Shown here: positions 49,971-56,503 of the stretch, one piece after another | How the letters are laid out: every line of letters starts with the position of its first letter | Numbering within the stretch: position 1 is the first letter of the stretch | Assembly (NCBI GenBank): GCA_963715445.1 | Contig: OY970240.1 | Coordinates: 62,001 to 126,000, forward strand | From: JAAYBF01 sp963715445 | GTDB lineage: Bacteria > Actinomycetota > Thermoleophilia > Solirubrobacterales > Thermoleophilaceae | Reading direction: 5' to 3' | Length of the DNA: 64,000 nucleotides | The notes under the pieces: generated by a model | Database searches by the model: none | What the model was told of the DNA's origin: nothing | The model's input: only the letters and a program-made list of their open reading frames with translations | Made by a program: the position numbers and the translations under genes

Positions 49971-50566
49971 GAGTCGCTCCCGTCGCTGACGATGCCGGGG
50001 CGCTCGGGGTCCGCCTCGCCGAGCAGCACCTCGTCTTCGCCATCGAGCTCCTCCACACGCACGTTCACGCGCTCGGCGCGCGCGGTCGGGAGGTTCTTGC
50101 CCACGTAGTCCGGGCGGATCGGGAGCTCGCGGTGGCCGCGGTCGGCCAGCACGGCGAGCTGCACCCGCTGCGGCCGGCCGTAGTCGAAGAGGGCGTCGAT
50201 GGCTGCGCGGACCGTGCGGCCGGTGAAGAGGACGTCGTCGACGAGGACGACGGTGGTCTCCTCGATCGGGAAGTCGAGGTGCGAGGCGCGCACGACGGGG
50301 CCGCTGGGGCCGCCGTTCGGCGATTCGGCCGCGGCGCGCAGGCCGACGTCGTCGCGGTAGAAGGAGATGTCGATGTCGCCGAGCGGCACCGGCTCGCCGA
50401 GCAGCTCGGCCACCTGATCGCGGATCCGGGCGGCGAGCAGAGCGCCGCGACGGTGGATGCCGACGATCGCGATCGGCTCGCTGCCGTTCTTCTCGACGAT
50501 CTCGTGAGCGATGCGCACCAGGGTGCGCCGCACGTCGTCGCGGTCGAGTACGACCTTGTCGTTCAA
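49967..50566 (-). CDS. pyrR: Bifunctional pyr operon regulator/uracil phosphoribosyltransferase PyrR
   Basis: A 199-residue PyrR that binds pyr mRNA when UMP is high. It has 'VLDRDDVRRTLVRIAHEIVE' (read in two halves), 'IVGIHRRGALLAARI', the PRPP loop 'VVLVDDVLFTGRTVRAA' and 'LAVLADRGHRELPIRPDYVGK' (hood and active-site region). The TTG start at 50566 has AGGAAGGA upstream, inside a PyrR-type hairpin. A tail of about 25 acidic residues is added at the C-terminus. First gene of the operon. Confidence 0.95.
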   Translation of the reverse strand: MNDKVVLDRDDVRRTLVRIAHEIVEKNGSEPIAIVGIHRRGALLAARIRDQVAELLGEPVPLGDIDISFYRDDVGLRAAAESPNGGPSGPVVRASHLDFPIEETTVVLVDDVLFTGRTVRAAIDALFDYGRPQRVQLAVLADRGHRELPIRPDYVGKNLPTARAERVNVRVEELDGEDEVLLGEADPERPGIVSDGSDS

Positions 50567-50574
50567 GCGATTCT

Positions 50575-50596
50575 GTCCTTCCTGGCCTCGCGGGAC
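50575..50596 (-). promoter_or_regulatory. PyrR-type mRNA binding hairpin covering the pyrR ribosome binding site
   Basis: The minus-strand leader reads GTCC, then CGCGAGGCC, AGGAA and GGAC. This matches the PyrR binding-loop pattern GUCCnGnGAGGCY and closes with GUCC/GGAC pairing. The AGGAAGGA Shine-Dalgarno lies in the 3' side of the hairpin, and no terminator follows. The arrangement fits translational repression by PyrR, as described for the mycobacterial pyr operon. Confidence 0.72.
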
Positions 50597-50619
50597 CGGG
50601 TTAAAGGAGCGTCACGACG

Positions 50620-50648
50620 AATCTAGCACGCGGTCTCGACGGTGGAAA
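50620..50648 (-). promoter_or_regulatory. Candidate pyr operon promoter
   Basis: On the minus strand TTTCCA and TAGATT are separated by 17 bp. A start about seven bases beyond TAGATT would give a leader of some 45 nt that contains the whole PyrR hairpin. The upstream rnz gene on the same strand ends at 50666. Confidence 0.5.
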
Positions 50649-50665
50649 GCGCCGGTGCCGAGCCT

Positions 50666-51607
50666 TCAGGAGCTCTCGGCGCGCTCGTGGACCGGCTCGC
50701 CCCGCTCCGGCAGCGGCAGCTCCACGCGGTCGAAGTCGCGCGGGACGATCGTGTCGCGGAACTCCTCGCGGGCCTCGTCGCGGACCTGTCCCGCCGGGTA
50801 GCGCGACGAGAGGTGCGTCAGCGCGAGCATCGTCACCTCGGACTCCGCCGCCAGCTCCGCGGCCTGGCGCGCCGTCGTGTGCCCGGTCTCCTGGGCACGG
50901 CCGAGGTCTTCGTGCAGGAAAGTCGCCTCGTGCACCAGCAGGTCCGCTCCGTGGGCCATCGCGCGGGTCATCTCGCAGGGCGCCGTGTCTCCCGAGAGCA
51001 CGATCTTGCGCCCCGCCCGCGGATCGCCGAGCACCTGCTCCGGCCGAACCTCGCCGCTCGATCCCTGGACCGTCTCTCCCCGCTGCAGGCGACCGAAGTC
51101 CGGGCCGGACGCCACACCGAGGCGGGCCGCCTCCGACTCGTCGAAGCGCCCCGGGCGCTCGTGCTCGATCAGCGCGTACCCGAGCGCCCGCACGCCGTGA
51201 TTCACCGAGAACGCCGCGATGTCGTAGCCGTCGCGCTCGAGCTCCTCGCCGCCGTCCAGCTCGTTCAGGCGCACGTCGTAGCCGGGCCGCCCGATCACCG
51301 GGTCGAGGCTCTTGAAGAACCGCTCCAGGCCCGCCGGGCCGTTCACGTACAGCGGGCGCTCGCGGCCCTGCAGGCCGAACGTCTTGATCATCCCCGGGAG
51401 GCCGAGCACGTGGTCCGCGTGGAAGTGGGTGATGAACACCTCGTCGAGGTCCACGAGGCCCACCGAGCGGATCAGCTGGCGCTGGGTGCCCTCGCCGCAG
51501 TCCACCAGCAGCCGCTCTCCCCCACGCCGGATCAGCGTCGCGGGCAGGCCGCGCCGCGCGGTCGGCGCGGAGCCCGCGGTGCCGAGGAAGATCAGATCCA
51601 GATCCAT
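50666..51607 (-). CDS. rnz: Ribonuclease Z
   Basis: A 313-residue tRNA 3'-processing endonuclease of the metallo-beta-lactamase fold. It has 'LIFLGTAGSAPTARRGL', the PxKxRN-free loop 'LLVDCGEGTQRQL', zinc motif 'THFHADHVLGLPG', 'IVLSGDTAPCE' and 'LLVHEATFLHEDL' with the late 'LALTHLSSRY' histidine. The length is that of the short (ElaC) form. It is on the same strand as pyrR but has a separate promoter region after it. Confidence 0.95.
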   Translation of the reverse strand: MDLDLIFLGTAGSAPTARRGLPATLIRRGGERLLVDCGEGTQRQLIRSVGLVDLDEVFITHFHADHVLGLPGMIKTFGLQGRERPLYVNGPAGLERFFKSLDPVIGRPGYDVRLNELDGGEELERDGYDIAAFSVNHGVRALGYALIEHERPGRFDESEAARLGVASGPDFGRLQRGETVQGSSGEVRPEQVLGDPRAGRKIVLSGDTAPCEMTRAMAHGADLLVHEATFLHEDLGRAQETGHTTARQAAELAAESEVTMLALTHLSSRYPAGQVRDEAREEFRDTIVPRDFDRVELPLPERGEPVHERAESS

Positions 51608-51668
51608 GGAGGCGAGAGGCTATCCCGATGGGGCCCTTCGCCTGGGCGAGTCGTGCCTGGGCGGTGCC

Positions 51669-52787
51669 TCAGCTTTGAGCGAGGTAGCCGTCGAGCTCTT
51701 CCGCGGCGACCTTGGCGCCGGACGGCCAGAGCGGCTCGCTGGATGCCTCCGACTCGAAGCTCCCGGTACCGGCCAGCCGGGCGCTCACGTAGAGCGGGGC
51801 GCGGCCGGTCAGGATCATGCCGCGGATCAGGGGCTGGAACGGCTCGGCAGGGATCTCGGCGCCGGCCAGGACGGCGATCGCCGCGGCGGCCGTGTCTGCC
51901 TGCTGCGCACCGAGGCCTCCGTGCTTGATCGGGAAGTCCACCGCGTCACCGACGGCGAAGATCCTGCCGCCGCCTCCGGGCACGGCGCAGTGCGCGTCGA
52001 TCGATATGAAGCCATCGGCGCTCTCGCCCGGCAGGCCGCGGATGCGCGGGCCCACGATCCGCGGGAGCGCGATGATCCGGTCGGGCGCGAGCTCGATGTC
52101 CTGCGGCTCCAGCCGCAGCGTCTGAGCAGAGGGGACGTGAGCGATCGTGGATGCATGGACGGCTATCCCGGCGTCCTCGAGCAGCCGGCTGACGGCGTTC
52201 GATGCGTTCGACCCGAAGATCGCGAGCGGCGCCTCGTCGGGTGTGACCACCATCACCTCGACCTCGGTCATCCCCATGCTGTCGGCGCGCTCGGCGGTCA
52301 TCAGGGCCAGCTCGTAGAGCGGCAGCTGCCACACCGGGCCGGAGGGAGCGATGAACGCGACGCTCTTGGTGTAGCCCCCCTCGATGTCCTCGATCACTCC
52401 GCTCAGCAGCGCGTCGGCGTCAGCGTCGCGGAATGTCGTGACGTGCTCGAAGGCCGGCTCCGGGCGGGCCCCGACGGCGATCAGCAGAGCGTCGTAGGGA
52501 AGCTCAGCCCCTTCGCCTGTGTGCAGGATCTGGCCGTCTGGATCGACCCAGGCGAGCGAGTCCTTGACCCACTCGGCGCTCGTGTCGCGCGCGATCTGAC
52601 TGATCGGGTGCCGCTCGGCGGCGCCGAGCGCGAACGGCTCCTTGACGCTGAGCGCGCGAAACGCGAACTCCTCGTTGGGCGCGAGCAGCGTGATCCTCGC
52701 GGCGTCGCCCACCAGGCGGCGCAGGCGCAGCAGACCCTCGATCGCCGCGACTCCACCACCTGCGATCACGACCGAGAACTGATCCAT
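51669..52787 (-). CDS. FAD-dependent pyridine nucleotide-disulfide-family oxidoreductase
   Basis: A 372-residue flavoprotein. The N-terminal FAD-binding motif is 'VVIAGGGVAAIEGLLRL', 'LLIAVGARPEPA' closes the first domain and 'GRIFAVGDAVDFPIKHGGLG' binds the FAD ribityl. Proline- and glutamate-poor middle segments hold a second nucleotide-binding region ('MTEVEVMVVTPDEAPL'). The pattern is closest to the NDH-2/sulfide:quinone reductase branch; the redox-active CxxxxC of disulfide reductases is absent. Substrate unknown. ATG at 52787. Confidence 0.82.
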   Translation of the reverse strand: MDQFSVVIAGGGVAAIEGLLRLRRLVGDAARITLLAPNEEFAFRALSVKEPFALGAAERHPISQIARDTSAEWVKDSLAWVDPDGQILHTGEGAELPYDALLIAVGARPEPAFEHVTTFRDADADALLSGVIEDIEGGYTKSVAFIAPSGPVWQLPLYELALMTAERADSMGMTEVEVMVVTPDEAPLAIFGSNASNAVSRLLEDAGIAVHASTIAHVPSAQTLRLEPQDIELAPDRIIALPRIVGPRIRGLPGESADGFISIDAHCAVPGGGGRIFAVGDAVDFPIKHGGLGAQQADTAAAAIAVLAGAEIPAEPFQPLIRGMILTGRAPLYVSARLAGTGSFESEASSEPLWPSGAKVAAEELDGYLAQS

Positions 52788-52941
52788 GCAACGGAGCCTA
52801 GACGCTGCCGGAGAGGCAGCTGCAGCTAGCGCGCCACAGAAGGACGGCGCTGAGCACGCTGTCGCCTGTTGAGGAATGTCACCCAACCCGTGTCGAGCTT
52901 GGGGCTATGCGAGACGTCCCAAGGCTATCCTCGCCGCACAC
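52788..52941. other. Gap upstream of tRNA-Arg
   Basis: A 154-bp stretch with no gene, containing the divergent promoter region of the flavoprotein gene and the tRNA. A 6-bp inverted repeat CTTGGG/CCCAAG spans 52898-52923 just ahead of the tRNA. Otherwise nothing clear. Confidence 0.4.
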
Positions 52942-53014
52942 GCGCCCGTAGCTCAGTGGATAGAGCGTCCGCCTCCGGAGCGGAAGGTCGCTGGTTCGAA
53001 TCCAGCCGGGCGCA
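52942..53014 (+). tRNA. tRNA-Arg (anticodon CCG)
   Basis: A 73-nt tRNA cloverleaf. The acceptor stem is GCGCCCG/CGGGCGC with discriminator A, the D arm is GCTC...GAGC, the anticodon stem is TCCGC/GCGGA around loop CTCCGGA, giving anticodon CCG (arginine CGG), and the T arm is GCTGG-TTCGAAT-CCAGC. CCA is not encoded. It stands alone, with no neighbouring integrase, although the accessory-looking redox cassette starts about 110 bp downstream. Confidence 0.97.
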
Positions 53015-53123
53015 CTCCTCGTAGAGCGGGACCTCCCGCCCCGCTCCGCCTCCACGTAAGGCCTTACCAACTCTTGGCCTTCGCTTGACCGGACGCTGAA
53101 AGCCGTGTGCCGATGCTGGGCAC

Positions 53124-53603
53124 ATGTCACTGAACCGCACACGCATCTCCGCAGCCGTGACCCTGATCGCCCTCGGCGGACTCGCCGCGGTCGCCCTGGG
53201 AGCGGGCGGCGACGAGGAATCGCCGGGCGGGCCGGCGGCCGCTCCGGCCCCGGAGGTTCGGACCGAGGTGGTGCGCCGCACGGTCCGCGTCCCCGCCCGA
53301 GCAGGAGCGGCGGCTGCCGCGCCTGCCCGCTCTGCGGGCGGCGGCGCCGCACCGGCGGCTGTGGCCGCGTCGCCCGCTCGCGTCGCCCCCGCAACACCCG
53401 CCCCCGTCGTCGATGACGACCACCATGGACACCACGGACGCGACGACGACCGTGAGGACCACCTCGACGACATCCAGGACGCGCGCGAGGACCGCCTGGA
53501 CGATCTCGAAGACGCGCGGGAGGACCGTGAGGAGGACCGTGAGGACGACCGCGACGACGATCGAGACGACAACAGCGGGCACGGCGGCGGGGACGATGAC
53601 TGA
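53124..53603 (+). CDS. Exported Ala/Pro-rich protein with Asp/His/Arg-rich C-terminus
   Basis: A 159-residue protein of unknown function. An N-terminal signal or anchor (about 8-27, 'ISAAVTLIALGGLAAVALGA') is followed by an Ala/Pro/Gly linker and, from about residue 95, a strongly charged region: a HHGHHG cluster, then repeated Arg-Glu-Asp/Asp-Asp units such as 'EDRLDDLEDARED' and a final GHGGGDDD. Such His/Asp clusters can bind divalent metal. It overlaps the next gene by 8 nt, and together with the flavin/iron-sulfur genes suggests an extracytoplasmic metal-handling role (inference). Confidence 0.78.
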   Translation: MSLNRTRISAAVTLIALGGLAAVALGAGGDEESPGGPAAAPAPEVRTEVVRRTVRVPARAGAAAAAPARSAGGGAAPAAVAASPARVAPATPAPVVDDDHHGHHGRDDDREDHLDDIQDAREDRLDDLEDAREDREEDREDDRDDDRDDNSGHGGGDDD

Positions 53604-53931
53604 CCGTGGCCGAACCCTTCCCGTCGCGGCGATCGCGGGGGCGCTGTTCTGCGTCGTCCTGACCTACCTGGCGCTTCAGATCCGGGCCGGGCGGGATCCC
53701 GCCATCGGGGCGGCGAAGCCACGCGCTGCCGAGGTCGGCCGGCAGGTCATCGTCCGGCGCGTCATCGTGCGGCGGATCGTCGAAGAGCCGGCGGCGGGGT
53801 CTGCCCCGGCCGCGGCCTCGGGCGGCCAAGTCGCGTTCGCGCCCTCCCCCGCCACGGCCAGCGCGCCGGCGGCACCTGCGGCGCCCGCACCAGCACCCGC
53901 CCCGGCCCCTGTCGTGAGCGGCGGCTCATGA
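53596..53931 (+). CDS. Small single-pass membrane protein with Ala/Pro-rich tail
   Basis: A 111-residue protein that I do not recognise. One hydrophobic helix (about 8-28, 'LPVAAIAGALFCVVLTYLAL') is followed by a basic stretch 'QVIVRRVIVRRIVEEP' and an extended Ala/Pro tail. The basic RRxVRR-type stretch resembles a segment of the preceding protein ('EVVRRTVRVP'), so the two may share an origin or partner. ATG at 53596 overlaps the upstream stop; its own stop overlaps apbE (ATGA). Confidence 0.7.
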   Translation: MTDRGRTLPVAAIAGALFCVVLTYLALQIRAGRDPAIGAAKPRAAEVGRQVIVRRVIVRRIVEEPAAGSAPAAASGGQVAFAPSPATASAPAAPAAPAPAPAPAPVVSGGS

Positions 53932-54856
53932 GCGGCCTGGTCGTGAAGCTCGAGGCCCCCACGGTCGACGAGACGTTCCGCGCCCTCGGCACCGACGTCC
54001 GCCTGATCGTGACCGGCCGCGGTGCGCACACGGCGGTCGCGCACGTCCGTGAGGCGATCCTCGACTACCACGCGCGCCTCTCCCGCTTCCTCCCGGAATC
54101 GGAGCTGTCGGCGCTGAACCGCGATCCACGACCTGTGGTGCCGGCTTCGGCCCTGCTGCGCGCGGCGGTCCGCGCCGGGCTGTGGGCCGCAGAGCGGAGT
54201 GGCGGCCTCGTGGATCCCTGCCTGCTCGACGCGCTCGAGGCCGCCGGTTACCGGAGCTCGTACCGCTCCGACGAGGTGGTCAGGCTGCCCTCCGGACCGT
54301 TGCGGGAGGCCATGCCCGATCCGCAGCGCCGCTGGCGGGAGGTGGTCGTGGACGACGAGGCGGGCACGATCGAGCGTCCCCCGGCCTGCGCCTCGACCTC
54401 GGCGGCTCGGGGAAGGGCCATGCGGCTGACCTCGCCGCGGACATGCTCGAGCCGTTCGGGCGGTGGGTCGTGGACTGCGGCGGCGACATCCGAGTCGGCG
54501 GTGGCCGTCAGATCGAGATCGCCCACCCGCTGGGCGACGAGCCAGCCGCACGCGTGACGATCCCCGGCGGCGGCGCCGTGGCGACCTCGAGCGTCGTGTC
54601 GCGGGCATGGGCGACCCCCGACGGGCGCAGCGCCCATCACCTCCTGGACCCGCGCACGCGCAAGCCAATCTGGACGGGGCTCCTGACGGCGACCGGGCTC
54701 GCGCCGACGGCCCTCGAGGCCGAGACGCTCGCCAAGGCGGCGCTCATGCGCCGCGCAGCCGACGCACGCCGCGTGCTCGGAGCCCACGGCGGCGTGCTCG
54801 TGCATGCGGACGGCCGCGTGGAGACTGTCGGCCGGGCATTCGCGGTGGCGGCATGA
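53928..54856 (+). pseudogene. apbE: ApbE-type FAD:protein FMN transferase, interrupted by a frameshift
   Basis: Two overlapping frames together give one ApbE. The first (from 53928) carries 'TFRALGTDVRLIV', 'RLSRFLPESELSALNRD' and 'SGGLVDPCLLDALEAAGY', running to 'AGTIERPP'. The family then continues in the +1 frame as 'LRLDLGGSGKGHAADLAA', 'VDCGGDIRVGG' and 'SAHHLLDPRTRKPI' to the stop at 54854-54856. The switch falls at the CCCCC run 54378-54382; one more C would restore an intact ~310-residue protein. ApbE attaches FMN covalently to exported redox proteins. It may be a true null, a slippage site or a sequence error. The stop overlaps the next ATG. Confidence 0.85.
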
Positions 54857-56463
54857 GCGGGCCGGACCCGGCCGAGTTCAGCTGGTGGCTGGCCTCGCGC
54901 GCGGCGGGCGTCGTCGCGCTGCTGTGCATCGCGGTGTCCGTGGGCATCGGCCTGGCGATGGCCGGCCGCGTGTCCAAGCGCCCCGGGCTGGCGCGTGCGC
55001 TGATGTCCGTCCACCAGCAGACCGCGCTCGTGGGCCTGGTGGCGATCGCCGTGCACGGCATCACCCTGCTCGGCGACAAGTTCATGTCGCCCTCGATCGG
55101 CGATATCGCGATCCCCTTCACCAGCACCTACGAGCCGCTCTGGACCGGTCTCGGCGTGACCGCCGGCTGGCTCGGGGCGATCCTCGGGCTCAGCTACTGG
55201 GTCAGGAACCTGGTCGGCCCTGCGCTGTGGCGCAGGCTGCACCGGGCGACGGTCCTGGTCTACGTCCTCTCGGTCGCCCACACCCTCGGAGCGGGGACCG
55301 ACGCCTCCGAGCCCTGGATGCTCGCGCTGCTGCTGGCGACCGCTGCCCCGATCCTCTTCCTGTTCCTGATGCGGGTGCTCACCCCGCCCGTCGGGCCGGT
55401 CTTCCGCCGCTACCGCGTCACGGGCGTCACCTTGGAGAGCAGCACCGTGTGCTCGTTCGAGCTGACCCCGGCGCGCCGCAAGCGCCTGCGCCCGCCCGAG
55501 CCCGGCCAGTTCGTCACCGCCCGAGCCGACATCCCCGACGCCGGGTCCGCCGTGCGCAGCTACTCGGTCTCGAGCGCGACCGACAAGCGCCGCCTCCGCA
55601 TCAGCGTCAAGCGCGAGCGGGGCGGCATGATGAGCGAGCACCTGCACGCCGCGCTCGGTGTCGGCTCGACCGTCGAGCTGGCCGGGCCCCACGGGAGGTT
55701 CGTCCTCGGAGAGCACCCCACGCGCCCGGTCGTCCTGATCAGTGCCGGGATCGGCGCCACGCCGCTGCTGGCGATGCTGCACTCCCTCGTCAGCGCCCAC
55801 TCGCGGCGGGAGGTGTGGTGGGTGCACGGCGCCCGCAACGGGCGCGAGCACTCGTTCCGCGGCGAGGCCCGCCAGCTCACGGCGCAGCTCGCCAACGGCC
55901 ATGCGCACGTGCGCTACTCCCGCCCCGATCCACGCGATCTCGCGGGGCGCGACTACGACGCTCGAGGCAGGGTCACCGCGAGCGCGCTCACCGGCCTCGC
56001 CGTCCCCTTGGACGCCGAGTACCGCCTCTGCGGCCCCGAGCGCTTCGTCGCCGACCTCAGGGCGGGGCTGCTCGAAGTGGGCGTCGACTCCGATCGGATC
56101 CAGAGCGAGAGCTTCGGCGGCGCACCGCCGGCCCGATCGGACTCCTCGTCGGCGCAGCCGGCCCCTTCTTCAGCACCGAGCGAGATCTCGCCTTCAGAGA
56201 CGACCGCGGCACCCTCGGTCGCGTTCTCCCGATCGGGCGTCACCGCGACGTGGGAACCGGGATGCGCGAGCATCCTCGAGCTCGCCGAGGCCAACGGCGT
56301 GGCCGCCCCATCGGGCTGCCGCATCGGCTCCTGCCACGACTGCCAGGCGCGTGTGCTCGAGGGGGCCGTGCGCCACCACCCCGAGCCGATCGAGCCTGCG
56401 CCCTCCGGCGGCGCGCTGCTGTGCTGCGCGGTCCCCGAGGGCGACGTCGTGCTGGACGCCTGA
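54853..56463 (+). CDS. Ferric reductase-like membrane domain fused to FNR-type flavin reductase and 2Fe-2S ferredoxin
   Basis: A 536-residue fusion. Residues 1-180 hold about five membrane helices of the ferric reductase-like type, with likely heme histidines in 'SVHQQTALVG', 'IAVHGITLLG', 'RRLHRATVL' and 'SVAHTLGAG'. Residues 190-420 are FNR-like: FAD site 'VRSYSVSSATD' and NAD site 'VVLISAGIGATPLLAML' and 'YRLCGPERFV'. After a Ser/Pro linker, residues 455-536 form a plant-type ferredoxin with 'CRIGSCHDC' and 'LLCCAVPEG'. Electrons could run NAD(P)H, FAD, 2Fe-2S and heme across the membrane. It is coupled to apbE by ATGA. Confidence 0.88.
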   Translation: MSGPDPAEFSWWLASRAAGVVALLCIAVSVGIGLAMAGRVSKRPGLARALMSVHQQTALVGLVAIAVHGITLLGDKFMSPSIGDIAIPFTSTYEPLWTGLGVTAGWLGAILGLSYWVRNLVGPALWRRLHRATVLVYVLSVAHTLGAGTDASEPWMLALLLATAAPILFLFLMRVLTPPVGPVFRRYRVTGVTLESSTVCSFELTPARRKRLRPPEPGQFVTARADIPDAGSAVRSYSVSSATDKRRLRISVKRERGGMMSEHLHAALGVGSTVELAGPHGRFVLGEHPTRPVVLISAGIGATPLLAMLHSLVSAHSRREVWWVHGARNGREHSFRGEARQLTAQLANGHAHVRYSRPDPRDLAGRDYDARGRVTASALTGLAVPLDAEYRLCGPERFVADLRAGLLEVGVDSDRIQSESFGGAPPARSDSSSAQPAPSSAPSEISPSETTAAPSVAFSRSGVTATWEPGCASILELAEANGVAAPSGCRIGSCHDCQARVLEGAVRHHPEPIEPAPSGGALLCCAVPEGDVVLDA

Positions 56464-56503
56464 CGACCAGCCGGCGGACGCGGATGGACTCGCGACAGGC
56501 GGC

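Noticed and set aside
52942..53123. tRNA-Arg as an integration site for the redox cassette
   Set aside because: No integrase, no direct repeat of the tRNA 3' end in the following sequence and no composition shift that can be judged by eye.
53434..53580. Possible tandem repeat or CRISPR-like array in the GAC/GAG-rich segment
   Set aside because: The repetition is codon-level low complexity encoding Asp/Glu/Arg; units are unequal and there are no spacers.
52879..53829. Minus-strand open frames across the tRNA and the Asp/His-rich gene
   Set aside because: They cross a clear tRNA, and the low-complexity composition opposite produces Arg/Ser-rich frames with no family signal.
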